A stretch of DNA of 64,000 nt, from positions 62,001 to 126,000 of the forward strand of contig NZ_JAKRNU010000006.1 of NCBI RefSeq assembly GCF_022346545.1. Direction: 5' to 3'. This stretch comes from Sporosarcina sp. ACRSM. Lineage in GTDB: Bacteria > Bacillota > Bacilli > Bacillales_A > Planococcaceae. The position numbers and the translations under genes are program-made. Below are positions 1 through 8,056 of this stretch, in pieces; position 1 is the stretch's first letter; each line of letters starts with the position of its first letter. The notes under the pieces are model-generated. The model had not been told where the DNA came from and did not search any database. It saw only the letters and a program-made list of their open reading frames with translations.

Positions 1-515
1 GCGGTCGGATCAAGATTCAACACACTTGCAATTCGGCCAGCCGGTCCCCCCCAAGGAACGAGTGTTGTAATGCCAATTTGCATGATAACGATTGAAGCCA
101 GTATGACAGGATTAATGCCCAGTTTTTTATACAAGGGAAGGAAAGCGGTTACACAAATCATCATTGTCGTTGAACCATCACCATCAAAGCCGATGATTCC
201 CGCCAATATGGCTGATCCTACAATTACTTTTAGAGGATCTCCTTTCGCTAACTGTATAATTTTTGTTGTCATTGGATCAAATAGTCCGGTATCCAACATG
301 ATCCCAAAATATAATATGGCGAACAATAGTAAGATAGCCGTCGGTGCTACCTTTTGAATCCCTTCCATCATAAATGTCCCCAGTTCCGATCCAAATCCAC
401 CAGCTAGTCCAAAAAGTATCGGAATAACTGTTAACCCAACAAATGGTGATATCCGTTTGGACATGATCAGAGACAAAAAAGTGACGACCATCAGAAACCC
501 TAAAATAGACAACAT
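1..515 (-). CDS. CitMHS-family carboxylate transporter, C-terminus cut by window edge
   Basis: The first 171 residues of an integral membrane secondary transporter are visible; the rest lies beyond base 1. The start ATG at 513-515 follows GAGGAGG, 8 nt away. The protein opens with MLSILGFLMVVTFLSLIM and continues with hydrophobic helices and stretches such as LFAILYFGIMLDTGLFDP and GFDGDGSTTMM, which are typical of the CitMHS family (metal-citrate/H+ symporters such as CitM and CitH). A citrate-like or branched dicarboxylate is the likely cargo. It lies about 145 bp downstream of the CoA-transferase gene on the same strand and probably feeds that pathway. The family call is by eye from motifs; the exact substrate is unknown. 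Confidence 0.8.
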   Translation of the reverse strand, partial: MLSILGFLMVVTFLSLIMSKRISPFVGLTVIPILFGLAGGFGSELGTFMMEGIQKVAPTAILLLFAILYFGIMLDTGLFDPMTTKIIQLAKGDPLKVIVGSAILAGIIGFDGDGSTTMMICVTAFLPLYKKLGINPVILASIVIMQIGITTLVPWGGPAGRIASVLNLDPT

Positions 516-659
516 CGATTTTTTCCTCCTCAAGTGGCTTAGTTGGCACCGCTTACATTCTCTTTTTAGTAAGTTTCCTCTAAGTTGCACTAATGAAGAA
601 TACGGTCAATCCTTGTAATAAGAAATTGCTCTTAACTTATTCGTAAATCCTTGCCATTG

Positions 660-1820
660 CTATTTTTGTAGGTTCAATTTCTGATGCAGAATCTCTTCAT
701 TATGTTGTCCTAATTCAGGCCCAATCCATTTCAAACTACCCGGAGTTTCAGAAAGTTTTGGAACAACTCCTGGCACCAATACTGCTTCACCATCTGGAAG
801 TACCACTGTTTGTAACATCTCACGCGCCTGAAATTGGTCATCATGTACGATATCTTCAATACTATAAATCGGACCAACCGGCACTCCAGCATCATCTAGC
901 AATTTCTGAACGATCTTTTGTGGATATTTTTTTGTCCACTCTTCAATTAATTCGTCGAGAAACTCAGCATGCCTCGCCCTTCCTTGATTATCCGCATATG
1001 CAGGGTTATCAGCTAAGTCTGTTCGTCCTATCGCAACCATAAAGCGTTTGAATATACTATCGCTATTTGCTGCGATAACGATATATTTTCCATCTGCACA
1101 GAGATACGTATTCGAAGGTGCGATCCCTTCCAATGTAGCTCCGGTTCTTTCTCTGACAATTCCCTTCAAATCATATTCCGGTAACACCCCTTCCAATAAA
1201 GAGAAAACGGATTCGGTCAATGCGACATCTACAACCTGACCTCTTTTCAATGTATCTGAGTCCCTTGCTCTAAGCGCCAGCAATGTGCCAATGACTGCAT
1301 AGAGACCTGAAATCGAATCGCCAATTGCCAACCCTACACGTACTGGCGGTCTATCAGGAAAACCGGTTAAATACCGAAGCCCTCCCATGGACTCCGCAAC
1401 ACTTCCAAAGCCGACCTTATCTTTGTAAGGACCCGTTTGTCCGTAACCGGAAATTCGTGTCAATATAATACTAGGATTCACTTTTTTCAAATCCTCGTAA
1501 CCGATCCCCCATTTTTCCAATGTTCCAGGACGGAAATTCTCAATAATGACATCGGCCTCCTTCGCTAACTCCCGGACCGTTTCCTGCCCTTCCATCTCGC
1601 GTAGGTTCAGTGTAATGGATTTTTTATTTCGTGCATGCACATACCACCAAAGCGATGTTCCTTTATGCATAACACGCCAATTTCGCAGGGAATCCCCATT
1701 CTTTGGATCTTCCACCTTAATCACTTCTGCACCAAATTCTCCAAAAATCTTGCCCGCAAACGGAGCAGCTACAAAATTCCCTAATTCCAGTACTTTAATA
1801 CCTTCTAGTGGCTTTCTCAT
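660..1820 (-). CDS. CaiB/BaiF family (class III) CoA-transferase
   Basis: This 386-residue enzyme should move CoA from a donor acyl-CoA to a free carboxylic acid in the cytoplasm. The N-terminus (PLEGIKVLELGNFVAAPFAG) and the GFGSVAESMGGLRYLTG region are family hallmarks, and the Asp in GLAIGDSISGLYA near residue 169 fits the catalytic aspartate that forms the acyl-anhydride. Length is normal for the family. ATG follows GAAGGTGGGA. It lies downstream of an HMG-CoA-lyase-like gene and upstream of a citrate-type transporter. Human SUGCT, a member of this superfamily, accepts 3-hydroxy-3-methylglutarate, so activation of a branched C5-C6 dicarboxylate is a reasonable inference. The substrate cannot be read from the sequence. 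Confidence 0.88.
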   Translation of the reverse strand: MRKPLEGIKVLELGNFVAAPFAGKIFGEFGAEVIKVEDPKNGDSLRNWRVMHKGTSLWWYVHARNKKSITLNLREMEGQETVRELAKEADVIIENFRPGTLEKWGIGYEDLKKVNPSIILTRISGYGQTGPYKDKVGFGSVAESMGGLRYLTGFPDRPPVRVGLAIGDSISGLYAVIGTLLALRARDSDTLKRGQVVDVALTESVFSLLEGVLPEYDLKGIVRERTGATLEGIAPSNTYLCADGKYIVIAANSDSIFKRFMVAIGRTDLADNPAYADNQGRARHAEFLDELIEEWTKKYPQKIVQKLLDDAGVPVGPIYSIEDIVHDDQFQAREMLQTVVLPDGEAVLVPGVVPKLSETPGSLKWIGPELGQHNEEILHQKLNLQK

Positions 1821-1862
1821 CTAATTCCCACCTTCTCTTTTTAGTAGATTGATTATTCAGAT

Positions 1863-1874
1863 ATTGTATACAAT
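1863..1874. promoter_or_regulatory. Perfect palindrome ATTGTATACAAT before the CoA-transferase gene
   Basis: A perfect 12-bp palindrome lies 43 bp upstream of the CoA-transferase start, in the spacer after the HMGL-like gene. Its TGTATACA core recurs at 3540-3547 upstream of the GntR/FCD regulator gene and at 21546-21553. Small AT-rich palindromes of this form are typical FCD-type GntR operators, so this is a candidate operator of the neighbouring regulator. TACAAT on the minus strand could also serve as a -10 box, which the palindrome would overlap. Confidence 0.45.
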
Positions 1875-1918
1875 AAATAGCGATGAAAATGATTAACTTA
1901 TCATTCAATTGCCCGAAC

Positions 1919-2797
1919 TTATTTTGCCACCGCAGATGATCGATTCGTTAATTCATAAAACGCCTTATCTAATTCAATTACCCTCGCTAAATCTAAACCC
2001 GTTTGGATATTTTGTTGTTCTAAAAACGATGCGACACTGCTTGCTTTGATATTCCCTGGGGATCCAGGCGCATAAGGACAGCCTCCAAGTCCTGCTTGGG
2101 CTACATCGATAGATTGAATACCAGCCTGTAATCCGGCTAAAATATTGGCTAGCCCATATCCATATGTGTCATGGAGATGCAGACTTAACGCCAAATTCGG
2201 GTATTTCTCTCGTAATCGACTACAATACTCATAGACGACTCGAGGAGTGGCTTTTCCGATTGTATCACCTAACCCAAGTTCATCAATTCCACTTGTGACT
2301 AATCTTTCTGCGACTTTTTCAACCTCCGTATATGGAACAACGCCAGCATACGGACAAACAAATGCTGTCGCGATACCGCCAATCGTCTTTCTACCTTTGT
2401 TTTTCGCTTCGATAATCAATGCTCTGATGTCGTCTAATGAATCATCCGTACTCTTATTTAGATTCGCCTGATTATGAAGCGTACTCGCTGAAAGAAAAAA
2501 TACCGCATTATGAATAGAAGTATTTAAAAAACGATCCAGTCCTCGACGATTCGGAACTAAGGCATCGTATTCGACATCAGGATGTAGGGGCAAATGTTCT
2601 GCCAGCTCATCCGCATCGCGTAGAGCCGGAACCCATTTTGGATGAACAAATGATGTCACTTCAATCCTTTTATACCCCGCGGCAATCAGTTGATCAAGCC
2701 CTTTGAGCTTTTCATCTGTTTCGAAAAAAATCGATTCATTTTGCAAACCATCTCGTAACGTCACATCCCGAACTTCGATAGATTCAGGAAACTTCAT
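1919..2797 (-). CDS. Hydroxymethylglutaryl-CoA lyase family protein
   Basis: A 292-residue TIM-barrel lyase of the HMGL-like family, expected to cleave a 3-hydroxyacyl-CoA such as HMG-CoA into acetyl-CoA plus a keto acid. Visible motifs are VRDVTLRDGLQNE near the N-terminus (metal-binding Asp and catalytic Arg), SLHLHDTYGYGLAN (metal-ligand His pair) and the signature loop AGLGGCPYAPGSPGN with the active-site Cys. The ATG at 2795-2797 was chosen because GGGGAG stands 10 nt upstream; in-frame GTG codons at 2806 and 2815 have no well-placed ribosome binding site. It lies 45 bp downstream of the GntR gene on the same strand and is probably co-transcribed with it. A citramalyl-CoA-type lyase is an alternative. 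Confidence 0.88.
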   Translation of the reverse strand: MKFPESIEVRDVTLRDGLQNESIFFETDEKLKGLDQLIAAGYKRIEVTSFVHPKWVPALRDADELAEHLPLHPDVEYDALVPNRRGLDRFLNTSIHNAVFFLSASTLHNQANLNKSTDDSLDDIRALIIEAKNKGRKTIGGIATAFVCPYAGVVPYTEVEKVAERLVTSGIDELGLGDTIGKATPRVVYEYCSRLREKYPNLALSLHLHDTYGYGLANILAGLQAGIQSIDVAQAGLGGCPYAPGSPGNIKASSVASFLEQQNIQTGLDLARVIELDKAFYELTNRSSAVAK

Positions 2798-2842
2798 TCT
2801 CTTCACGCTCCCCACATTTCACTCAGTTTATGCTCATTTTTT

Positions 2843-3499
2843 TTAGTCAGTATGTTTGGATAAAAAGAACTGATAATCTTTGTTTATATGCTCTCTCATC
2901 AACTCCTCTGCTCGTTCTGCTTCCTTGTTACATATTGCCAGTCCTATGGAATTATGTTCACGAGCGCCATCTTCAAGACGGTTAGGTATGTTTAAGACGG
3001 CGTTTCGATACAAGGTGATTAAAGAATTTAATTGATGCATCATTTTTGCTAAATAGGGGTTCCCACTTAGATCCAAAATCATACGGTGAAAGCTACTGCT
3101 CAAGCGTTTGAGCTGCTCAATTTCCCGTTTTTCTGCCGCTAAATTCATGGCCTCTATTAAATCTGCTAACTGAACCTGTTGAGTGTTATTGATTCGTAAA
3201 GCGGCTAAGTGGGCAGCTGTCGGCTCCAAGCTCAATCGGCATTCATAAAGATGCTTGTAGTCTGAACTAGTTGCACGATAGACACGGACTCCTCCCCTAG
3301 GGCTCACCGCCACGAGCCCTTCGCTTCCCAATCTTCGAATCGCTTCCCGTATTGGGCTCCGGCTAATTCCGGTTTCTTGTGAAATTCGTTGTTCAACGAT
3401 ACGTTCACCAGGTGCCAGTTCTCCATTCATAATTTTCCCATGTAAATATCCATAAACTTGATTTTGAAGCGTTTGGGAAGAATCAATTTCTATAAACAT
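2843..3499 (-). CDS. GntR family (FCD subfamily) transcriptional regulator
   Basis: A 218-residue regulator with an N-terminal winged helix (ISRSPIREAIRRLGSEGL is the GntR recognition-helix signature) and a C-terminal all-helical FCD ligand domain. SFHRMILDLSGNPYL and GAREHNSIGLAI supply the expected metal- or carboxylate-binding His and Glu residues. Start ATG 3497-3499 follows GGGGG; the longer in-frame extension reaching 3556 lacks a site. It is the first gene of the group with the HMGL-like, CoA-transferase and transporter genes. FCD regulators usually respond to the organic acid degraded by their neighbours, so it probably represses this group. TGTATACA lies in its own leader. Confidence 0.9.
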   Translation of the reverse strand: MFIEIDSSQTLQNQVYGYLHGKIMNGELAPGERIVEQRISQETGISRSPIREAIRRLGSEGLVAVSPRGGVRVYRATSSDYKHLYECRLSLEPTAAHLAALRINNTQQVQLADLIEAMNLAAEKREIEQLKRLSSSFHRMILDLSGNPYLAKMMHQLNSLITLYRNAVLNIPNRLEDGAREHNSIGLAICNKEAERAEELMREHINKDYQFFLSKHTD

Positions 3500-3539
3500 G
3501 TCAACTACCCCCATCACATTTATCTCAATTATCTGACAA

Positions 3540-3547
3540 TGTATACA
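3540..3547. promoter_or_regulatory. TGTATACA palindrome in the gntR leader
   Basis: This 8-bp palindrome lies 41 bp upstream of the regulator start and about 40 bp after the predicted transcription start. It shares its core with the 12-bp palindrome at 1863-1874. Autoregulation by a roadblock mechanism is inferred. Confidence 0.4.
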
Positions 3548-3593
3548 AGAAGCCATAAAATTTTTTCTGTTAATTCAAGAAGCATTGAATAGT

Positions 3594-3622
3594 ATTATAC
3601 AGTCTATTTAGGCACTTAACAA
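3594..3622 (-). promoter_or_regulatory. Sigma-A type promoter of the gntR-HMGL group
   Basis: Read on the minus strand, TTGTTA (3617-3622) is separated by 17 bp from a perfect TATAAT (3594-3599). This predicts a start near 3587 and an untranslated leader of roughly 90 nt. Confidence 0.6.
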
Positions 3623-3676
3623 GTATATATTTCAAATTAATTTTAATTATAAGATTATTAAATCATTTTTTCCTAT

Positions 3677-4315
3677 TTAATCGTTTATTGCCAGACGATG
3701 AATAATATATTTTCCCTGTCCACTAATCTTTATCTCCAATATTTCTGCTTGTGATAAATAAACGGCATAGGCATTTTTACTGACATATCGATTCTTGATC
3801 CTCCTAATGGCAAGAGAGAATTTTTGTACGAAATAGTCTATATCTTGTTTTGAATAATCAATTTGATAGGTTAAAAAATCACGCAATAACGGCATTTCTT
3901 TATTTGGAAAGGTCTTGAAGAATACTTGTAGAGGGGAATGCTTTGTAAAATTGTCATCCGAAGAAAAGTAACAGGCAAATGTCTGATCATTCTCTTTAAA
4001 GCCTGCAAAAACAATAACAGTTGCATAACTTTGCCCGGGATACGATTTCTTGAAGGATGCTAAGGCAGCACTAAATAATCTTTTGGCCTCTCCCATGATC
4101 TCCTCTGTTGAGCCAGTTGTTGCACTTTTTCTCAATTCTTCCAAACCTCTATCTATAATATTTTTCACTCCCGCATAAGCAAATACAAGCCTTTTGTTCA
4201 AAACAATGATCTTTTTCTCATCATCCTTGAATGTGGCTAAACCTCTATTTGTTATTCTCGTATCCGCTACAAGCAAGATTCCGGTATCAAACGTTTTTCC
4301 GATTAAAGCTGTCAT
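3677..4315 (-). CDS. Proteasome beta-subunit-like Ntn-hydrolase protein
   Basis: This 212-residue protein begins MTALIGKTFDTGILLVADTR. If the initiator Met is removed, as expected before Thr, the new N-terminus is Thr1, and Asp17 and Lys33 fall at exactly the positions of the proteasome-fold catalytic triad. The region AYAG near residue 48 matches the conserved glycine loop, and LAIRRIKNRYVSKNAYAVYL resembles the last helix and strand of beta subunits. The position usually held by Asp166 appears to be Arg. No propeptide is present. RBS GAAGGAGG precedes the ATG. No ATPase or second subunit is adjacent, and it is too unlike HslV/ClpQ for that assignment. It could be a self-compartmentalising peptidase or a non-protease amidohydrolase. 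Confidence 0.6.
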   Translation of the reverse strand: MTALIGKTFDTGILLVADTRITNRGLATFKDDEKKIIVLNKRLVFAYAGVKNIIDRGLEELRKSATTGSTEEIMGEAKRLFSAALASFKKSYPGQSYATVIVFAGFKENDQTFACYFSSDDNFTKHSPLQVFFKTFPNKEMPLLRDFLTYQIDYSKQDIDYFVQKFSLAIRRIKNRYVSKNAYAVYLSQAEILEIKISGQGKYIIHRLAIND

Positions 4316-4395
4316 CTTATGCCTCCTTCACTTAGTTAGTCATCACTCTTCAATAGTCTAGAGAGTAAGGCTACCATTCGGCTTTATCATAAGTA

Positions 4396-4409
4396 TACCC
4401 ACAATGTGG
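4396..4409. promoter_or_regulatory. Small inverted repeat upstream of the Ntn-hydrolase-like gene
   Basis: ACCCACA and TGTGGAT form an imperfect inverted repeat around CCACAATGTGG, about 85 bp upstream of the gene. It may be an operator or part of a promoter region; there is no closer evidence. Apart from it and the terminator at 4495, the 4316-4538 spacer shows nothing else. Confidence 0.25.
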
Positions 4410-4494
4410 ATAGAGCAATACGAATGGGATGACAACTTTGTAAAGATAGACCTATGTATCTCTTCTTTTTATTCCAATTTGTTGCTTAACTAAA

Positions 4495-4533
4495 AAAGCC
4501 CCTTCATCAATTCATTGAATTGTGAAAGGGCCA
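4495..4533 (-). terminator. Rho-independent terminator of the AAHS transporter gene
   Basis: On the minus strand, GGCCCTTTCACAATTCA pairs with TTGAATTGATGAAGGGGC across a short loop, with one mismatch, and is followed by TTTTTT. It sits just after the stop codon at 4539. Confidence 0.85.
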
Positions 4534-4538
4534 TAGGA

Positions 4539-5924
4539 CTAATTCACATCTGCCTCGGCGATTTTGGGAATCGCTTCTGAACGTTCCTTTTCAGGCTTTT
4601 CGTCCACTTGCTTTTCCTCACGGTACACCGCATGCTTTTCCTGCACAAACAGCAAGGCTAACCCACCGATCAATGAAGCAATCCCAATCACACCAAAATT
4701 ATATTGGGGTTGCAGATTCATCGATAAGAGAACACCTACAATGAGGGGCGCTAAAATGCCACCAATCCGGCCAAATGCCATTGTGCTACCTATTGCTGTA
4801 GCACGCATATGGGTAGGGTAATATTGAGAAACAAATGTATTGGACAAATTTTGAACACCAATTGTTGCAGCACCTATTATAGTAATCAACCCCAACACAA
4901 TCGCGGTATTCTTTGAATACCCAATAAGAGCAAGAGCAATTGCACCGGAAAAGAAAAGTGGCACAAGCACTTTTTTAAATCCAATTCTATCCATCACCGG
5001 CCCTAAAACGACTGTTCCAAGAATGGCACCTAGTTGCATCACTGCCGTGAAGAGTAAGCTGGAGCTCAAATCGAAACCTGCTGCCATTAGGAGGCGCGGT
5101 AACCAGGTATTCATTGCAAATACGAGAAGTAATGAGCAGAAAAAGGCAATCCAGAACATCATCGTGCTAAATGTCCGTTTTTCTTGGAATAACTGGCTAA
5201 AGGTTGACCCAACTACGCTTTGTGCACGTCTCGGTATTTCGATCCGATCTGCCGGACTAATGGTTGGATCCACCTTTGTCAAAATCCCTTTCACCTTATC
5301 CATCTTCCCCTTTTCAATGAGGTAGGCGACGGATTCTGGTACACTCTTCATGATTAATGGCAGCAAAATGATGGGAATAATCGCAATCCAAAAAGTAGGT
5401 TTCCATCCTACTGTGGGAAGTAATGCACGACTTGTTAACGCGGCAACAACCGCTCCCGTTGAATAGCCCGCAAAGACAAATGCGACAAGTGCTGTTCGCC
5501 TTTTTTGGGGTGCAAACTCTGTCACAAGTGCGATGATATTCGGCATGACACCACCAAGACCGAGACCCGCTATTACTCGAAGGACAGTGAATATCCCTGC
5601 ACTTGTTGCAAAGCCTGCAAGAAAAGTAAACAGGCTAAATACCGCCGTACATAAAATAATGACTCTTTTTCGTCCGACTTTATCCGCCATCAATCCGAAG
5701 ATGACTGCCCCGACCGCAGTACCTGCAACCGTATAACTTCCGATTGCACCGCCCATCACATCGGACATCCCCCATTCTTCCATTAGCGTAGACACAACCG
5801 CACCGTAAATCACAACATCGTAACCGTCAAACATCAAAACGAAAAAGAGCCAAGCCACTAACAGAATGTGAAACGAATGAACACGACTTTTATTAATCAC
5901 ATCTATGGGATTAACTGTTTTCAT
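4539..5924 (-). CDS. MFS aromatic acid:H+ symporter (AAHS family)
   Basis: A 461-residue, 12-helix major facilitator protein. Its first helix carries FDGYDVVIYG, the AAHS-type motif with the functional Asp, and loop 2-3 carries GLMADKVGRKRVI, the MFS signature. A hydrophilic central loop and a charged C-terminal tail of about 40 residues are present. It should import an aromatic carboxylate by proton symport, most simply the 4-hydroxyphenylacetate used by the neighbouring operon, although the characterised uptake protein of enteric hpa clusters belongs to another MFS family. GGGGG stands 9 nt before the ATG. A perfect cre site at 5947-5960 upstream suggests carbon catabolite control. Its own terminator and the one at 5998 separate it from the hpa operon. 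Confidence 0.9.
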   Translation of the reverse strand: MKTVNPIDVINKSRVHSFHILLVAWLFFVLMFDGYDVVIYGAVVSTLMEEWGMSDVMGGAIGSYTVAGTAVGAVIFGLMADKVGRKRVIILCTAVFSLFTFLAGFATSAGIFTVLRVIAGLGLGGVMPNIIALVTEFAPQKRRTALVAFVFAGYSTGAVVAALTSRALLPTVGWKPTFWIAIIPIILLPLIMKSVPESVAYLIEKGKMDKVKGILTKVDPTISPADRIEIPRRAQSVVGSTFSQLFQEKRTFSTMMFWIAFFCSLLLVFAMNTWLPRLLMAAGFDLSSSLLFTAVMQLGAILGTVVLGPVMDRIGFKKVLVPLFFSGAIALALIGYSKNTAIVLGLITIIGAATIGVQNLSNTFVSQYYPTHMRATAIGSTMAFGRIGGILAPLIVGVLLSMNLQPQYNFGVIGIASLIGGLALLFVQEKHAVYREEKQVDEKPEKERSEAIPKIAEADVN

Positions 5925-5946
5925 ATGTATTTTCCCCCAATCTAGT

Positions 5947-5960
5947 TGATAGCGCTTTCA
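5947..5960. promoter_or_regulatory. cre (CcpA) site upstream of the AAHS transporter
   Basis: TGATAGCGCTTTCA; its reverse complement TGAAAGCGCTATCA matches the cre consensus TGWAANCGNTNWCA at every fixed position. It lies 23 bp upstream of the transporter start, where CcpA would block expression when preferred sugars are present. Confidence 0.65.
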
Positions 5961-5997
5961 GACGAATTTTAAAATGAAGGATATATATCGCCAGTCA

Positions 5998-6044
5998 AAA
6001 AATGAAAACACCAAAGAAAGAGATTTCCATGGCGTCTTCATTTT
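5998..6044 (-). terminator. Terminator of the hpa operon
   Basis: On the minus strand, AAAATGAAGACGCCA pairs with TGGTGTTTTCATTTT (two G-U or mismatched positions) around a 17-nt loop and runs into TTTTTTG. It stands directly downstream of hpaF. Confidence 0.7.
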
Positions 6045-6056
6045 CTCAATTGGCTG

Positions 6057-6443
6057 CTACTTCTTATAACGTTTATGAATATTATTCTTTTTATACGTCC
6101 CCGCTTCACTAAATTCAATCAGTTCCATCGAGATCGCTAAGTAGCGTTTATCAAATAGCCCTGCGAAGTGATCCGTTATTTCTTGAAAAAGTGCATCACA
6201 TGCCTCCTTTTTATCTTCTGGAGATCTGCCCGCGCCAATTTTTAAAGTGACATGAACAAAAGCATCGTCTTCACTTCCATCGGCAACGCAGTAATGTTGT
6301 AATTCGATTGCTCTTGAACGGATTCCTCCAATCGGGAAGATATGACTACGTTCGATCAAGACCTTGTTGACATTCTTCAGCAACACAGGAATATTCCCTT
6401 CATCCCTCAAATTATCCGTGTATTCTACAATAATATGTGGCAT
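6057..6443 (-). CDS. hpaF: 5-carboxymethyl-2-hydroxymuconate delta-isomerase
   Basis: A 128-residue cytoplasmic enzyme of the tautomerase superfamily that isomerises 5-carboxymethyl-2-hydroxymuconate to its keto form in the homoprotocatechuate pathway. It begins MPHIIVEYTDNL, so Met removal exposes the catalytic Pro1. GIRSRAIELQHYCVADG contains the conserved Arg and active-site loop, and HVTLKIGAGRS the second substrate-binding Arg. Length matches the CHMI family (about 126). GAAGGGAG precedes the ATG. It is the last gene of the operon, 13 bp after hpaG2. Confidence 0.95.
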   Translation of the reverse strand: MPHIIVEYTDNLRDEGNIPVLLKNVNKVLIERSHIFPIGGIRSRAIELQHYCVADGSEDDAFVHVTLKIGAGRSPEDKKEACDALFQEITDHFAGLFDKRYLAISMELIEFSEAGTYKKNNIHKRYKK

Positions 6444-6456
6444 GTTGCAACTCCCT

Positions 6457-7242
6457 TCACCTTCTGACCGTCAACTCTTTCGGCTGCTCGATGGAAAAAA
6501 CTTCATCAGACACAATCGTATTGACAAGTTTGCCAATCGATTCGATTTCTGTAACAACCTCATCCCCAATAGCTGTGTCAACCGTTCCGTGAGGCGTACC
6601 AGTCAAAATGATGTCATTTTCATTCAACGTCATAAAACTGCTCAAATACTCGATCAAAGCTGGGATATCAAATATCATATCCTTTGTAGAACCTTCTTGC
6701 GTCAATTTCCCGTTCACATACGTACGCATCGTTAAATTCATCGGGTCCTTCACATCTGCAGCATCCACGAGCCAAGGACCGATCACCGTACATGTATCCC
6801 GATTTTTCACTCGTAAATTCGGACGGTAATAGTTTTCCAAGTAGTCTCTCAAAGCATAATCATTCGCTACCGTATACCCTTTAACATAATCATACGCATC
6901 TTCTTTTTTCACATTGCGTGCCGGACGACCGATGACAACTGCCAATTCACATTCATAGTGCATAAACGTGACATCACTTGGACGTCGTGTCTCCGCGTTA
7001 TGGCCGATAAATGTATTGGGTCCTTTTAAAAAGACTAGTGGCTCTTCGGGTGCTTTAAAAGCGAGTTCAGCTGCATGGTCCGCAAAGTTTAACCCGAGGG
7101 CAAAAACTGTACGTGGTTCAACTGGCGGCAACCATACGACTTCCTGTTCTTCCACAACCCGACCATCCTGTAAACGAATTTCCTCATCCTTGATGACTGC
7201 TTGATGAATCGCACCGCCATAGGCTACTCTTGCTGTTTTCAT
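6457..7242 (-). CDS. hpaG: Fumarylacetoacetate-hydrolase-family subunit, HpaG-type isomerase/decarboxylase half
   Basis: A 261-residue FAH-fold protein, one of two homologous halves acting in decarboxylation of 5-oxo-pent-3-ene-1,2,5-tricarboxylate and isomerisation of the product. In E. coli both halves are fused in HpaG; here they are separate genes. Family motifs are ALGLNFADHAAEL, FLKGPNTFIGH, the metal-binding MHYECELAVVIG (Glu-x-Glu type) and VANDYALRDY. GTPHGT near the C-terminus completes the FAH core. Its ATG overlaps the hpaG1 stop by 4 nt (ATGA), implying translational coupling and a balanced subunit ratio; GGAGGTG lies upstream. Which half carries which activity cannot be decided from the sequence. 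Confidence 0.92.
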   Translation of the reverse strand: MKTARVAYGGAIHQAVIKDEEIRLQDGRVVEEQEVVWLPPVEPRTVFALGLNFADHAAELAFKAPEEPLVFLKGPNTFIGHNAETRRPSDVTFMHYECELAVVIGRPARNVKKEDAYDYVKGYTVANDYALRDYLENYYRPNLRVKNRDTCTVIGPWLVDAADVKDPMNLTMRTYVNGKLTQEGSTKDMIFDIPALIEYLSSFMTLNENDIILTGTPHGTVDTAIGDEVVTEIESIGKLVNTIVSDEVFSIEQPKELTVRR

Positions 7243-7991
7243 TGCGAAGCACCTCCATCTATATCACTTTCATTAACAAGTGTATTTTCCAAATAACCGA
7301 TGCCGTCAATTTCAATACGGACAACGTCGCCAACTTTTGCTAAAGGCGGATTTTCCGGAACACCGACAAGTAAAATATCTCCAGGGTGCAATGTCATAAA
7401 ATCCGTGACATCCTCTAGCAGACGAGCAACAGAACGAACCAAGTTCGCCGTCGTGTTTTCTTGGCGGATTTCACCGTTTATCGATACTTTGACTGTCAAG
7501 GCATCTGCATTGTCAATCGCTTCTCTTTCTACAATATAAGGACCGATCGGGCAAAACCCATCTCGAGATTTTTGGCTGATCGCTGGGCGATAAAAACTTG
7601 TATGCGGAATGCTAACATCATTAACAATGGTAAAACCTGCAACATAATCCAAAGCGTCCTGTTCCGTGACGCGTGTTGCGACTTTACCGATGACAAGCCC
7701 AAGCGCCGCCCCCACTTCCAATTGGTCCGTTCCATGCGGCACTGGAATCGGTGCCTGGTGTCCGCTCACTGTATTCACCGGTTTAATATAGAGCACAGGC
7801 GCTTTCGGCGGTGCTTTATAGGGGGCCTCGTTTACTGCATCCCCAAGTGCCGCAAGTGTCCCTTGATAGTTTAATAACGTCCCATACACAGTTCCAATTT
7901 CAATTGAATTTCGCGAAATTGAAGCGGTCTCTCCCGCTTTCCCTCTAATGTCGCGCCGAAGATTCACATTACGAATTTGTACTTCTGTCAT
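7239..7991 (-). CDS. hpaG: Fumarylacetoacetate-hydrolase-family subunit, second HpaG-type half
   Basis: A 250-residue FAH-fold protein, paralogous to the one that follows it. GTLLNYQGTLAALG, APVLYIKPVNTVSG, QLEVGAALGLVIGK and IVNDVSIPH correspond to the FAH core, but the Glu-rich metal motif differs from that of its partner, as is usual between the N- and C-terminal halves of fused HpaG. It ends in an ATGA overlap with the partner gene. It lies 65 bp downstream of an aldehyde dehydrogenase gene in the same operon. I read it as the N-terminal-half equivalent of HpaG (often called HpaG1). Confidence 0.9.
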   Translation of the reverse strand: MTEVQIRNVNLRRDIRGKAGETASISRNSIEIGTVYGTLLNYQGTLAALGDAVNEAPYKAPPKAPVLYIKPVNTVSGHQAPIPVPHGTDQLEVGAALGLVIGKVATRVTEQDALDYVAGFTIVNDVSIPHTSFYRPAISQKSRDGFCPIGPYIVEREAIDNADALTVKVSINGEIRQENTTANLVRSVARLLEDVTDFMTLHPGDILLVGVPENPPLAKVGDVVRIEIDGIGYLENTLVNESDIDGGASQ

Positions 7992-8056
7992 GTTCTTCCA
8001 CGTCCTTATCTTATGAAGTTATCATTTCCCCAGAATTACATCCTACTATCCATTAC

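Noticed and set aside
277-549. A 90-codon minus-strand reading frame rich in Trp and Asp
   Set aside because: It is out of frame with the CitMHS gene that covers the same DNA, and the latter has clear family motifs and a ribosome binding site.
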